A stretch of DNA of 64,000 bases, taken from NCBI GenBank assembly GCA_963708205.1, contig OY970196.1, positions 1,922,001 to 1,986,000 on the forward strand, given 5' to 3'. Below are positions 1 through 9,684 of the stretch, piece by piece. The notes under the pieces were generated by a model that had not been told where the DNA came from, did not search any database, and saw only the letters and a program-made list of their open reading frames with translations. How positions within the stretch are numbered: position 1 is the stretch's first letter; each line of letters opens with the position of its first letter. Both the position numbers and the translations under genes were made by a program. This DNA is from CAVYTF01 sp963708205 (GTDB lineage: Bacteria; Bacteroidota; Bacteroidia; Chitinophagales; Chitinophagaceae).

Positions 1-153
1 AAGAGAGATGATAATAACAATCGGTAAAGAACCAATGCCGATCTCAGAACATTGATGCATGAATTCTTTCCAGTACATCTTGAAGTTTTCAGGCTTGGAA
101 AACATGCTTTTCAGCATCAGTAAATATCTTCCAACATGCGTAAGTAAACCCAT
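1..153 (-). CDS. mlaE: MlaE-family ABC transporter permease, N-terminal part only
   Basis: Only the first 51 codons are in the window; the gene runs off the left edge. The ATG lies 6 bases past the stop of the malic enzyme gene on the same strand, so the two are probably cotranscribed. The visible residues begin MGLLTHVGRYLLMLKSMFSK, followed by a amphipathic stretch and the start of a hydrophobic segment (residues about 39-51). This matches the N-terminus of Bacteroidota MlaE-type permeases, which work with an MlaF ATPase and MCE-domain proteins in phospholipid transport between membranes. An MlaF-like ATPase is encoded 31 kb away in this window. The family assignment rests on a short stretch; the rest of the protein was not seen. 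Confidence 0.7.
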   Translation of the reverse strand, partial: MGLLTHVGRYLLMLKSMFSKPENFKMYWKEFMHQCSEIGIGSLPIVIIISL

Positions 154-159
154 TCTTTC

Positions 160-2502
160 TTATGTTTTTTGTGGTTGTTTTTTTTGTTTCTTCCACCAGG
201 GCGAGCGTTGCAAAACTTCTTCGATATTATGTTTAGATTTTTGCTGCGCATCAACAACTGCAATATTAGCCATATTGATGATGCTGCGAACAGAGCTTCC
301 CAACTGCAACACGTGAACAGGCTTTCTTAAACCTAATAAAATAGGACCGATAGCATCTGCGCCGCCAATTTCTTTCAATAAATTATAGGCAACATTTCCG
401 GCTGCAAGATTTGGAAAGATCAACGTATTTACTTCTTCATTAACCAAAGAACTGAAGGGATAATTATCTTTAAGAATTTCTTTGTTGAAAGGAAGCCATG
501 CCTGCATTTCTCCATCAACAATTAAAGAAGAATTTTTTTGTTTGAGAATTTTTGTTGCATCAGCTACAAGTTTTGCCTCCGGTGAATCGCTGCTGCCGAA
601 ATTGCTGTAACTCAACATAGCAATGCGCGGAAGCAAATTAAAGTTGCGCACTTCCTTTGCTACAAGCATTGCAATGTCTGCAAGTTCTTCCGCTGTTGGA
701 TTAAAATTTACCGTTGTGTCAGCCAAAAATAAAGGACCTTTTTTTGTAAGAAGCAGATACATGCCTGCAATTTTTTTCACGCCTTCTTCTGTGCCGATAA
801 TCTGCAAGGCAGGACGAATAGTTGCTGCATAATTTTTTGTAAGCCCTGATATCATTGCATCCGCATCGCCGGTCTCAACCATCATGCAGCCGAAATAATT
901 TCTTTCAAACATTATTTTTTTACTGTCATAAAAATTCAGGCCTTTGCGTTGTCTTTTTTCAAACAATAGTTCACTGTATAAATTTCTTCGCTCATCCATT
1001 TGCGAACTATATGGATCTATGATCGGGATGTCTGTGAGATCAATATTATTTTGCGCAGCAATGTTTTTTATTTTTATTTCATTGCCCAATAAAATAGGAT
1101 AACCGATGCCTTCATCATACACGATGCTTGCGGCTTTTAATATTTTTTGATTATCTGCTTCAGCAAAAACAATTCGCTTAGGATTGCGTCTAGCTTTGCT
1201 GCCCAACACACGAATTATCTGCACATCAAGCCCTAATCTTTTATTCAACTCCAACACATAATTATCCCAATTTGTAATGATGTGTTTTGCAACACCTGTT
1301 TCGATTGCAGCCTTCGCAACTGCGGGTGCAACTGTTGATAATAATCTCGGATCAAGTGGCTTTGGAATAATATATTCAGGACCGAATGCCAACGTCTTTT
1401 GATTGTATGCAAGATTCACAATATCAGGCACAGGTGTTTTGGTCAATTCTGCCAAAGCCTTTACAGCAGCGAGTTTCATGGCTTCATTGATGCTTGTGGC
1501 ACGCACATCAAGCGCACCGCGAAAGATGTATGGAAAACCTAAAACATTATTTACCTGGTTGGGAAAATCACTTCTGCCTGTTGCCATGATAATATCCTTC
1601 CTAACAGCCGTTGCAGCTTCATAATTTATTTCAGGATCAGGATTTGCCATAGCAAAAACGATCGGATTTTTTGCCATGCTTTTTATCATCTCAGGTGTTA
1701 TCACATTACCCACACTTAAGCCAATAAATACATCAGCATCTTTCATTGCTTTTTCTAAAGTCCAGTCTGTTCTTTTTACGGCAAATTTTTTTTTCACTTC
1801 ATCCAGATCATCTCTTCCGATGTGCAACACGCCGTCTTTATCAAACAAAATAAAATTTTCATACCTCGCACCAAGCGAAACATACAATTGTGCACAGGCC
1901 ATTGCGGCTGCGCCTGCGCCGTTGATGACAAACTCTGCTCTTTCTATTTTTTTCTTTTGCAGTTCAAGCGCATTCAACAAAGCTGCGCCACTGATAATTG
2001 CTGTGCCATGTTGGTCATCATGCATAACAGGAATATCCATTTTTGCACGAAGCTGCTGCTCTATATAAAAACATTCAGGCGCTTTTATGTCTTCTAAATT
2101 GATACCGCCAAAAGTTGGTTCAAGTGATTTTACGATCTGTACAAATTTTTCCGGATCCTTTTCATTTATCTCAATATCAAAGACATCAATGTCTGCAAAA
2201 ATTTTAAACAACACACCTTTGCCTTCCATCACAGGCTTGCCGGCTTCAGGGCCAATATCGCCCAAACCCAATACAGCCGTGCCATTGCTAATAACAGCAA
2301 CCAGATTTCCTTTTGCTGTATATTTATAAACGTCTTCTTTATTCTTAAAAATTTCTTTGCAAGGTTCAGCAACACCGGGACTGTAAGCAAGTGAAAGATC
2401 GCGCTGTGTTTTTGCCTCTTTGGTTGGTACAACTTCAATTTTTCCCGGACGACCTTTTGAGTGATATTCTAAAGCCTGTTCTTTTCTAAGTTCTTTAGGC
2501 AT
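160..2502 (-). CDS. maeB: NADP-dependent malic enzyme fused to a phosphotransacetylase-like domain
   Basis: 780 residues, close to the usual length of MaeB-type enzymes. Residues about 1-420 form the malic enzyme part: LAYSPGVAEPCKEIF, the segment GTAVLGLGDIGPEAGKPVME, MHDDQHGTAI, and the nucleotide-binding glycine motif NGAGAAAMA. Residues about 430-770 resemble phosphotransacetylase (PTA); in MaeB proteins this domain is regulatory, binding acetyl-CoA, rather than catalytic. The enzyme oxidatively decarboxylates malate to pyruvate in the cytoplasm and makes NADPH. It is followed 6 bases later by the MlaE-like gene, which has no obvious metabolic link. The start is the ATG with no nearby alternative. 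Confident call. Confidence 0.95.
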   Translation of the reverse strand: MPKELRKEQALEYHSKGRPGKIEVVPTKEAKTQRDLSLAYSPGVAEPCKEIFKNKEDVYKYTAKGNLVAVISNGTAVLGLGDIGPEAGKPVMEGKGVLFKIFADIDVFDIEINEKDPEKFVQIVKSLEPTFGGINLEDIKAPECFYIEQQLRAKMDIPVMHDDQHGTAIISGAALLNALELQKKKIERAEFVINGAGAAAMACAQLYVSLGARYENFILFDKDGVLHIGRDDLDEVKKKFAVKRTDWTLEKAMKDADVFIGLSVGNVITPEMIKSMAKNPIVFAMANPDPEINYEAATAVRKDIIMATGRSDFPNQVNNVLGFPYIFRGALDVRATSINEAMKLAAVKALAELTKTPVPDIVNLAYNQKTLAFGPEYIIPKPLDPRLLSTVAPAVAKAAIETGVAKHIITNWDNYVLELNKRLGLDVQIIRVLGSKARRNPKRIVFAEADNQKILKAASIVYDEGIGYPILLGNEIKIKNIAAQNNIDLTDIPIIDPYSSQMDERRNLYSELLFEKRQRKGLNFYDSKKIMFERNYFGCMMVETGDADAMISGLTKNYAATIRPALQIIGTEEGVKKIAGMYLLLTKKGPLFLADTTVNFNPTAEELADIAMLVAKEVRNFNLLPRIAMLSYSNFGSSDSPEAKLVADATKILKQKNSSLIVDGEMQAWLPFNKEILKDNYPFSSLVNEEVNTLIFPNLAAGNVAYNLLKEIGGADAIGPILLGLRKPVHVLQLGSSVRSIINMANIAVVDAQQKSKHNIEEVLQRSPWWKKQKKQPQKT

Positions 2503-2526
2503 AAATTTTTTTTGGTAACCAACTGC

Positions 2527-2575
2527 ATCAAGAATGGCATCGCCGCTTGCGACGCTCCGTTCATCGTTCTGAACA
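2527..2575. repeat. dispersed intergenic repeat, copy 1
   Basis: Between the histidine kinase stop and the maeB start. The core GCTTGCGACGCTCCGTTC (2545-2562) is nearly the reverse complement of copy 2 at 41624-41640, and the flanking GATGCC and ATCGTTC are also shared with other copies. Confidence 0.6.
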
Positions 2576-2630
2576 ACATGCAGCAGGTAAAATTACAACT
2601 TAATAAAAGAAAGAATTATGGTATAAAAAA

Positions 2631-3581
2631 TTATGCCGCATCAACTTCAATGAAAACTGAAGTGCCTTCGCCGGTTTTACTTTCAAGCCAAATGCGTCCA
2701 CCCATTTTTTGAATCATCTCAGAAGAAATGCGCAAGCCAATGCCGGCGCCTTTTTCAAGTTGTGTGCCGCGCCGCGAAGTTGTATGAAGTGTAAAAATAT
2801 TTTTTTGATCTTCTTCCGAAATACCAACACCAGAATCTTTAACGCAGAGAATCATTTTATCATTTTCTTTCTTTGCAGATATCACAACTTCTTTTGAAGG
2901 CAAAGAAAATTTAATAGCATTGCTGATCGTGTTTCGTAAAGCAAGCTGTAAAATATTTTCATCAACCAAAACGGTTTCATTCGGATCAATATTATTGATA
3001 AGCTTTACTTGTTTTTTATCTGCAATACCTGCCGCAAGCAGTATATTTTCATTCACTAATTTTTGCAGCGTAACTGTTTTCTTTGTAATATTAATTCCCT
3101 GCATTTGGCTGCGCGCCCAGCTTAATAAATTATCAAGCAATTCACGATTATAATCAAGATTTACTTCAAGCTCAGAAGCAAGCTGGGCAAAGACATCACT
3201 GTCAATTGCACCTGTTTTGGTAAGCTGCAATAAATGGCTTGTGTTTGCAAGCGGCGACCGCAGATCGTGTGCAAGAATTGAAAATAATTTATCCTTCATT
3301 CCGCTCATTTCCTTTAACTCAATATATGCTTCTTCTGTTTTTTGCTGTGCGATTTTCAGCGCTTTATTTGCTTTTATTTTTTGCCTGTACGAAAAGATGA
3401 TAAATAAAATAAGGGTCAGGCAAACTATACTTATTGCAATGGAAAATATGATCAAAATATTGTTTGTTGAATTTGCTTTTTGTAATGCTTTATTTGCTGA
3501 AAGATCAGCGCTTTGGCAAAAAGAAAATGCAGGGCTTATTAAACAAACAGCAGCTAATATTGTACGAATGATAAGTTTCAG
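2631..3581 (-). CDS. sensor histidine kinase with no in-frame ATG start
   Basis: The cytoplasmic part is a clear histidine kinase: H-box SILAHDLRSPL, N-box NTISNAIKFS, G1 VKDSGVGIS and G2 GAGIGLRIS, preceded by a transmembrane helix and a short coiled coil (IKANKALKIAQQKTEEAYIE). There is no PAS or TPR sensor. A TTG at 3455 would start directly at the membrane helix. The frame stays open up to a TGA at 3623-3621, and the extra residues read as a good signal peptide (KLIIRTILAAVCLISPAFSF then CQ) plus about 20 periplasmic residues. No ATG, GTG or TTG precedes that signal peptide; the best-placed codon is a CTG at 3581, used here as the tentative start. It follows the M20 peptidase gene on the same strand. 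No response regulator is adjacent. The ligand and target are unknown. Confidence 0.8.
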   Translation of the reverse strand: MKLIIRTILAAVCLISPAFSFCQSADLSANKALQKANSTNNILIIFSIAISIVCLTLILFIIFSYRQKIKANKALKIAQQKTEEAYIELKEMSGMKDKLFSILAHDLRSPLANTSHLLQLTKTGAIDSDVFAQLASELEVNLDYNRELLDNLLSWARSQMQGINITKKTVTLQKLVNENILLAAGIADKKQVKLINNIDPNETVLVDENILQLALRNTISNAIKFSLPSKEVVISAKKENDKMILCVKDSGVGISEEDQKNIFTLHTTSRRGTQLEKGAGIGLRISSEMIQKMGGRIWLESKTGEGTSVFIEVDAA

Positions 3582-3633
3582 AATGGATATGCTTTCAGTG
3601 AATAAAATTCGGAGTAATATTCAAAAGATACGA

Positions 3634-4815
3634 TTAAAATTTAATTGAAACACCAAGCCAGGCCATAATGCCTATTCCATTTTCAATAGCTTTTTCATCT
3701 ATATTAAAATGCGGCGTGTGCACATTGTGAATTATATTTTCTTTTTCATTTCGAACACCAAGCCTGAAAAAACAACCTGGAATTTGTTGCGAATAAAACC
3801 CAAAATCTTCTGCGCCCATTCGTAATTCCGTTTCACTTACATTTTCTTTTCCTACAAATTCTTCTGCTGCTTTCCATGCTTTTTCTGTGAACACATCATT
3901 ATTATCAACAGCCGGATAACCAATGTCAATAAGGATTTCAGCTTCTGCACCCATTGCTTCTGCTATACCGATCGTTTGTTTTTTTATAAGGTCATGCGCT
4001 TTAGATCTCCATGTTTCATCCATTGCACGAAAGGTGCCCATCAACTTTACTTCAGAAGGTATTACATTCGTTGTATTACCTCCGTGAATAGAACAAATTG
4101 ACAAAACGGAAGGCGTTACAGGATTATTGTTGCGACTGATAATTTGTTGCAGGCTTACAATAATTTGAGAAGTAACTAAAATAGTATCTGCTGTTAATTG
4201 CGGCGCTGCTGCATGACCACCTTTTCCTTTTATAGTTATAAAAATTTCATCAGCACTTGCCATTATTCTTCCTTTTCTAAAACTAAGTTTTCCCAAAGCC
4301 ATTCCGGGATGTACATGCAAACCTATGATGCCTTGCGGTGAAGGATTTGTGAGTACATTTTCTTTTATCATCAGGCTTGCTCCGCCGGGATTTCTTTCTT
4401 CACCCGGTTGAAAAATTAATTTTATTGTTCCTTCCCAATCATCTTTTGTTTCGTTCAAAATCTTTGCAGCACCAAGCAAACAAGTAGTATGCACATCATG
4501 CCCGCAGGCATGCATTACACCCTCATTCTTACTTTTATATTCCACATCATTTTCTTCTGTAATAGGCAAAGCATCCATGTCTGCGCGCAGAGCAATGACG
4601 CGGCTTTCAGGGTTTTTCCCTTTTATCAAACCAACAACTCCCGTCGTCGCTTTTATATCAAAAGGAATATTGTAACAAGATAATTTTGATTGGATGAATT
4701 TTGAAGTTTCAAATTCTTTATAGCTTAATTCAGGATGCGCATGAAGATGATGACGGATAGAAATAAACTCATCAGCATAATTCTTTGCAAGCAATTTTAT
4801 TTTTTCTTTCAGCAT
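3634..4815 (-). CDS. M20-family amidohydrolase / N-acyl-amino-acid hydrolase
   Basis: 393 residues, typical for the M20D group (hippurate and N-acetyl-amino-acid amidohydrolases). The metal-binding motifs are present: HACGHDVHTT (residues 102-111, with Cys104 and His106), the PGEE segment (Glu139-Glu140), GLHVHPGM and the late GAEDFGFYSQQIPG. A lid or dimerization domain lies between about residues 185 and 295. It probably removes acyl groups from amino acids or small peptides in the cytoplasm using two metal ions; the exact substrate cannot be read from the sequence. It sits 11 bases after the SPOR protein gene and runs towards the histidine kinase, so it is likely part of the deoC-to-kinase transcript. 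Confidence 0.88.
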   Translation of the reverse strand: MLKEKIKLLAKNYADEFISIRHHLHAHPELSYKEFETSKFIQSKLSCYNIPFDIKATTGVVGLIKGKNPESRVIALRADMDALPITEENDVEYKSKNEGVMHACGHDVHTTCLLGAAKILNETKDDWEGTIKLIFQPGEERNPGGASLMIKENVLTNPSPQGIIGLHVHPGMALGKLSFRKGRIMASADEIFITIKGKGGHAAAPQLTADTILVTSQIIVSLQQIISRNNNPVTPSVLSICSIHGGNTTNVIPSEVKLMGTFRAMDETWRSKAHDLIKKQTIGIAEAMGAEAEILIDIGYPAVDNNDVFTEKAWKAAEEFVGKENVSETELRMGAEDFGFYSQQIPGCFFRLGVRNEKENIIHNVHTPHFNIDEKAIENGIGIMAWLGVSIKF

Positions 4816-4826
4816 AAAATTCTTTA

Positions 4827-5258
4827 TTAATTTTCAGGATTTGCATTTGTATTTGACGGATTGTATTCGATGCCATCCTCAACTACATAAACACCTGAAG
4901 AAAACTGCTGTGCGATAGATTCTTTATATTTCTCAGCATCATCTTTTGAAACAAAATTTCCGAGACGCACTTTGAAATTTGGCGATTGATAAATAACATA
5001 AGATTTTTGATCAGGAAAATTTTGTAAGAGTGTTGCTTTCATTTTAAATGCTTCATCGCGGCTTTGCGTAACAAGCAATTGCAACCGGTAACCTTTGTAC
5101 AAACCACTGCTGGTAAGGTGTGACGTGTATTGATTGATAAAAGCCTGCTTTGCCACAAGCTCATCCAGACGCGCATCTTTATGCACAATAATAGTATCCT
5201 GCGAAAATGAATGCAAAAAAATATTGGTGAAAAAAAATAGTAGCGCAAGATACTTCAT
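4827..5258 (-). CDS. secreted SPOR-domain protein
   Basis: About 143 residues from the ATG at 5258. This start is preferred because it begins MKYLALLFFFTNIFLHSFSQ, a good signal peptide, and leaves a 20-base gap to deoC; an ATG at 5282 would add eight residues and overlap deoC. The rest is a single SPOR-type domain (about residues 50-130), with the repeated pattern of short strands and helices GYRLQLLVTQSRDEAF and FKVRLGNFVSKDDAEKY. SPOR domains bind denuded glycan strands of peptidoglycan, so a periplasmic cell-wall role is likely. The short acidic tail ends NPSNTNANPEN. Confidence 0.75.
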   Translation of the reverse strand: MKYLALLFFFTNIFLHSFSQDTIIVHKDARLDELVAKQAFINQYTSHLTSSGLYKGYRLQLLVTQSRDEAFKMKATLLQNFPDQKSYVIYQSPNFKVRLGNFVSKDDAEKYKESIAQQFSSGVYVVEDGIEYNPSNTNANPEN

Positions 5259-5278
5259 ACGCCAAAAATACACCGAAA

Positions 5279-5950
5279 TCAATAACCTTCTTTTGAAGCT
5301 GCTTCTCCATTTATAATTGCGATGCCTGCACTGCAGCCAAGTCTTGTAGTACCTGAATCAATTAATTCTTTTGCAAATGCATAAGTTTTTATTCCTCCGG
5401 AAGCCTTTATTTGCACATGTTGAGGAAGATTTTTGCGCATCAATTTTACGGCTTCAACAGTTGCTCCTTTTTCAGCATAGCCTGTTGATGTTTTTAAAAA
5501 ATTTATTCCCGCTGCGCCATACAATTCACAACACTTTAATATTTCATCATCGGTAAGAACTCCACTTTCAATAATAATTTTTATTACTTTATTTTTCTCT
5601 GAAATAATAGCCATGATATGATTGATCTCGTTTGCGAGATACAACCAGTCATTATTTTTTAAAGCGATTAAATTAATAACAACATCCAATTCATCTGCAC
5701 CATCAACAACTGCTAAAAGTATCTCAGCGATCTTTGCTTCAACAGCACTATAACCAAACGGAAAGCCAATGACAGTCGCTGTTTTCACGGCTGTACCGTC
5801 TAATAATTCTTTTGCTTTTTTTACAAATGGCGGAGGCACACAGACAGCAGCAAATTGATATTGAATCGCTTCATTGCAAAGCTTTTCAATATCGCTTACT
5901 AAAGTGGTAGGTTTAAGAATAGTGTGATCTATATATTTATTTAACTGCAT
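5279..5950 (-). CDS. deoC: deoxyribose-phosphate aldolase
   Basis: 223 residues, normal length for class I DeoC. It cleaves 2-deoxyribose-5-phosphate to glyceraldehyde-3-phosphate and acetaldehyde in deoxynucleoside breakdown. The Schiff-base lysine is Lys153 in FLKTSTGY, with the second conserved lysine, Lys182, in IKASGGIKT and an aspartate in ELDVVIN. It appears to be the first gene of a minus-strand run (deoC, SPOR protein, M20 peptidase, histidine kinase), since the secA terminator lies just upstream. No other deo genes are near. Confidence 0.95.
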   Translation of the reverse strand: MQLNKYIDHTILKPTTLVSDIEKLCNEAIQYQFAAVCVPPPFVKKAKELLDGTAVKTATVIGFPFGYSAVEAKIAEILLAVVDGADELDVVINLIALKNNDWLYLANEINHIMAIISEKNKVIKIIIESGVLTDDEILKCCELYGAAGINFLKTSTGYAEKGATVEAVKLMRKNLPQHVQIKASGGIKTYAFAKELIDSGTTRLGCSAGIAIINGEAASKEGY

Positions 5951-5972
5951 GATAGTCTATGTGAAATTTTAT

Positions 5973-5995
5973 TAAAAAACCTCTCGATGAGAGGT
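5973..5995 (-). terminator. intrinsic terminator of secA
   Basis: The stem ACCTCTC/GAGAGGT with a 3-base loop (5979-5995) is followed on the minus strand by a run of T, 9 bases after the secA stop. It separates secA from deoC. Confidence 0.85.
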
Positions 5996-6003
5996 TCTGT
6001 TTT

Positions 6004-9000
6004 TTATGATTCTTTTCCGTGACAGTTCTTATATTTCTTTCCGCTGCCGCAGGGACAAGGATCGTTCCTGCCAATCTTTGGACCAACTTTTATCGGCTCT
6101 GTTTTTACCGGAGTAGGATCGTAATAATCATTTTCATTTCTTACATTATTACCGGCACCGTCCAGTTCAGATTTGCTCACCTTCATTTTACTCATGTCAG
6201 TCTTTTGCTCGCGCGCTTCACGCAATTGCTGCGGTTGTTGCTGCTCCACAGGAATTTCTCCGTGACAAAGAAAATTCACGATGTCTTTGTTTACGCCGCT
6301 ATCCATTTGTTTGAATAAACGATAAGCTTCGCCTTTATAAATTACCAATGGATCTTTTTGTTCGTAATGCGCTGTTTGCACACTTTGCTTTAAATCATCC
6401 ATTGCTCTCAAATGTTCTTTCCATGCATCATCAATTGTAGTGAGCGTCACTGTTTTTTCCAAAGCATTTACAAGCTCTGAGCCTTTGCTGTTAACGGTTT
6501 TATCAAGATTTGCAAGTGCCTGCAAACCTTTTCTGCCATCAGTAAAAGGAACAGCTACATTTTGAATATGTGCGCCCTGTGCTTTCCTGATATTTTCAAA
6601 AACAGGAACAACCTGTTTCATTATTTCCTGCCGTTTGCGCTGGTAATTTGCCGATGCTTCGCTATATAATTTTTCGATTAAAACATTTTCATTTTCTTTT
6701 TGAAACTCATCATCAGTGATCTTTGTATCGAGCCCAAAATTTACAATCGTCTCCAATCTGAAACCTTCAAAATCATTATTCTCTTTGAAGGTATTTACCA
6801 AGCCTTCAGCCACATCATAAAATGCATTATCCAGATCGAGTGCAAGTCTTTCTCCAAACAAAGCATGATTTCTTTTTGCATAAACAACAGTGCGTTGCTT
6901 ATTCATTACATCATCATATTCAAGCAATCTTTTTCTTATACCAAAATTATTTTCTTCCACTTTTTTCTGCGCACGCTCAATTGATTTAGTGATCATGCTG
7001 TGCTGAATAACTTCACCTTCTTTATAGCCGGCAAAGTCCATAACTTTAGCAATGCGCTCGCTTCCGAACATGCGCATCAGATCATCTTCAAGCGAAACAA
7101 AAAATATGGAAGAACCCGGGTCGCCCTGTCTTCCGGCACGACCGCGCAACTGCCTGTCAACACGCCTGCTTTCATGGCGCTCTGTACCGAGAATAGAAAG
7201 TCCGCCAGCTTCTTTTACATTTGGTCCAAGCTTAATATCCGTACCGCGACCAGCCATATTGGTTGCAATTGTTATTGCGCCGCTTAAACCAGCTTCTGCA
7301 ACAACCTGCGCTTCACGGGCGTGTTGTTTTGCATTCAATACATTATGAGGAATTTGTTTCTGACGAAGAATCCTGCTAAGCAATTCACTTACTTCCACGG
7401 AAGTTGTACCGACAAGAACAGGTCTTCCGGCATTTCTTAAATCAACTATCTTATCAACGATTGCTGTATATTTTTCTTTCTTGGTTTTAAAAACCAGATC
7501 CTGCTCATCTTTGCGAATGCATGGAATATTTGTGGGAATAGTAACCACATCCAATTTATAAATATCCCACAACTCTGCAGCTTCAGTTTCTGCAGTTCCC
7601 GTCATGCCCGCGAGCTTGTGGTACATGCGGAAATAATTTTGCAAAGTAACGGTTGCATAGGTCTGTGTTGTTGCTTCGATCTTTACATTTTCCTTTGCTT
7701 CAATTGCCTGGTGTAAACCATCAGAATAGCGGCGACCATCAAGGATACGACCTGTTTGTTCATCCACAATCTTTACAGCGCCATCCATTACCACATATTC
7801 CACATCTTTATCAAAAACTGTATAGGCTTTCAATAATTGCTGCACCGTATGAATGCGGTCTGCTTTTACAGCATATTCATTCAATAAGACTTCTTTCTTT
7901 TTTAATTTATCTTCCTGCGATAAATTGAGATTGGTATCTATCGCAGCGAGATCAACACCAATATCAGGGATGATGAAGAAGTTTGGATCTTCCCCTGCGC
8001 CTGTTATTGTTTGAATGCCTTTATCCGTTAATTCAACAGAGTTATTCTTTTCATCAATATAAAAATACAATGCCTCATCAGCCTTAGCCATTTCACGCTG
8101 CTGGTCTGCGAGATAATAATTTTCCGCCTTTTGCATTTTCACGCGTATGCCCGGTTCGCTCAAGAACTTAATGGTGGCGCTATTCTTAGGCAGGCCGCGA
8201 TGCGCACGGAACAAAGCCAGTCCGCCGTCTTTGGGATCATCATTTCCTTCAGCGATCTTCTTCTTGGCTTCATTTAAGAAACCATTCACTGCACGCTTTT
8301 GCGCTTCCACTAACTTTTCTACACGAGGCTTTAATTCAAAAAAACGATCAATGTTATCATCATGCCCGATAGGACCGGAAATAATCAAAGGCGTTCTGGC
8401 ATCATCAATTAACACACTATCCACCTCATCAACCATGGCATAATGATGTTTGCGCTGCACCATTTCATCAGGACTGTGCACCATGTTATCACGCAAATAA
8501 TCAAAGCCAAATTCATTATTTGTACCGTAAGTAATATCTGCCTGGTAAGCTTTTCTTCTGGCTGGAGTATTTGGCTGATGTTTGTCAATGCAATCAACCG
8601 TAATTCCCAACCATTCGAAAATAGTTCCGTTCCATTCACTGTCACGGCGCGCGAGATAATCATTCACAGTCACAATATGCACACCTTCACCTGCAAGCGC
8701 ATTGAGATAAGCAGGCAAAGTAGAGACCAGCGTTTTACCTTCACCTGTTGCCATTTCGGCAATTTTGCCCTGGTGCAAAACAATACCGCCAATCAACTGC
8801 ACATCATAATGAACCATGTTCCAGGTGATTTGTGTACCGCCTGCAATCCAGCTATTTTGATAAATGGATTGATCGCCATCAATGGTGATATAATCTTTTT
8901 GCACACTCAGGTCCCTGTCAAGTTCAGTAGCCGTTGATTCAAGTGTTTCATTTTCTTTAAAACGTCTCGCAGTTTCTTTTACTACTGCAAATGCTTCCGG

Positions 9001-9324
9001 TAATATTTTCTCTAAAGATTTTTCTATTTCTTTATCGCGGTCCTTTTTTAATTCATCTATTTCGCGGTAGAGCGCATCGCGCTGCTGGATATTTTCTTCC
9101 GGTAATTCTTCAGCTTCTGTTTGTTTGGCTATAATTTTTTCATCAATATCTTTTAAATCTTCTTTAATGCGCTGTTTGAACTCCTGTGTTTTTGCACGGA
9201 GCTCATCATTTGACAAAGATTGATATTGCTGAAAGAAAGAATTGATCTGCCCCACCAGCGGCGTGATAACCTTTACATCCTTTTCAGATTTATTACCACC
9301 AAATAATTTATTCAAAAAACCCAT
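6004..9324 (-). CDS. secA: preprotein translocase ATPase SecA
   Basis: 1106 residues, longer than the roughly 900 of E. coli SecA, as is usual in Bacteroidota; part of the extra length is a charged helical insertion at residues about 58-105. The Walker A motif GEGKT is at 194-198, the DEAD-type motif VDEVDSVLIDDARTPLI follows, and helicase motif VI includes QLRGRAGRQGDPGSS. The C-terminus ends in the zinc-binding motif DPCPCGSGKKYKNCHG, which contacts SecB or ribosomes. SecA drives secretory proteins through SecYEG at the inner membrane. The gene is monocistronic: a promoter candidate lies upstream and a terminator directly downstream. Confidence 0.98.
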   Translation of the reverse strand: MGFLNKLFGGNKSEKDVKVITPLVGQINSFFQQYQSLSNDELRAKTQEFKQRIKEDLKDIDEKIIAKQTEAEELPEENIQQRDALYREIDELKKDRDKEIEKSLEKILPEAFAVVKETARRFKENETLESTATELDRDLSVQKDYITIDGDQSIYQNSWIAGGTQITWNMVHYDVQLIGGIVLHQGKIAEMATGEGKTLVSTLPAYLNALAGEGVHIVTVNDYLARRDSEWNGTIFEWLGITVDCIDKHQPNTPARRKAYQADITYGTNNEFGFDYLRDNMVHSPDEMVQRKHHYAMVDEVDSVLIDDARTPLIISGPIGHDDNIDRFFELKPRVEKLVEAQKRAVNGFLNEAKKKIAEGNDDPKDGGLALFRAHRGLPKNSATIKFLSEPGIRVKMQKAENYYLADQQREMAKADEALYFYIDEKNNSVELTDKGIQTITGAGEDPNFFIIPDIGVDLAAIDTNLNLSQEDKLKKKEVLLNEYAVKADRIHTVQQLLKAYTVFDKDVEYVVMDGAVKIVDEQTGRILDGRRYSDGLHQAIEAKENVKIEATTQTYATVTLQNYFRMYHKLAGMTGTAETEAAELWDIYKLDVVTIPTNIPCIRKDEQDLVFKTKKEKYTAIVDKIVDLRNAGRPVLVGTTSVEVSELLSRILRQKQIPHNVLNAKQHAREAQVVAEAGLSGAITIATNMAGRGTDIKLGPNVKEAGGLSILGTERHESRRVDRQLRGRAGRQGDPGSSIFFVSLEDDLMRMFGSERIAKVMDFAGYKEGEVIQHSMITKSIERAQKKVEENNFGIRKRLLEYDDVMNKQRTVVYAKRNHALFGERLALDLDNAFYDVAEGLVNTFKENNDFEGFRLETIVNFGLDTKITDDEFQKENENVLIEKLYSEASANYQRKRQEIMKQVVPVFENIRKAQGAHIQNVAVPFTDGRKGLQALANLDKTVNSKGSELVNALEKTVTLTTIDDAWKEHLRAMDDLKQSVQTAHYEQKDPLVIYKGEAYRLFKQMDSGVNKDIVNFLCHGEIPVEQQQPQQLREAREQKTDMSKMKVSKSELDGAGNNVRNENDYYDPTPVKTEPIKVGPKIGRNDPCPCGSGKKYKNCHGKES

Positions 9325-9684
9325 TGTTATATTTATTTTAAAAATCCATTTGAGAAAACCATTTATGCAAAAACAATGCTGATGATTTTTATAGTCAAAT
9401 TGACAGCGTTTTTTTTGGAGAGCAAAGGTAAGATGAAGCCGACAAAAGAAGACAATCTATAAAGAAAAAAGCAGATAAGATATTATGGAAATTAAAATAT
9501 AAGATGTGGATAAGTCGGCTTCGGTCGGCTTTACCATGGCTTTACTTAGGCGTTAGTATAGGATTGCTATTTGGTAAAAAGAAGTTGGCTGATTTCGCTT
9601 GATGAGAATAAAAAGTATTTATCCAGAAGCCCAATCGATTTCTTTTGCCTAATATTAATAACTTTATTATCCAGAATTAGAAGT
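9325..9684. other. intergenic region between divergent secA and phosphoesterase gene
   Basis: 360 AT-rich bases without a convincing gene. It holds a candidate secA promoter on the minus strand and a GTCGGCTTCGGTCGGC near 9514-9529 made of a direct GTCGGC repeat. A TTG at 9571 opens a frame into the phosphoesterase but gives no signal peptide and is unlikely to be used. Nothing else was recognised. Confidence 0.6.
9423..9430 (-). promoter_or_regulatory. candidate secA promoter -7 element
   Basis: TACCTTTG on the minus strand matches the Bacteroidota element TAnnTTTG about 100 bases before the secA ATG. No well-spaced TTTG upstream element was seen. Confidence 0.4.

Noticed and set aside
9571..9684. 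TTG start for the phosphoesterase
   Set aside because: The extra 38 residues precede and spoil a good signal peptide that begins at the ATG at 9685.
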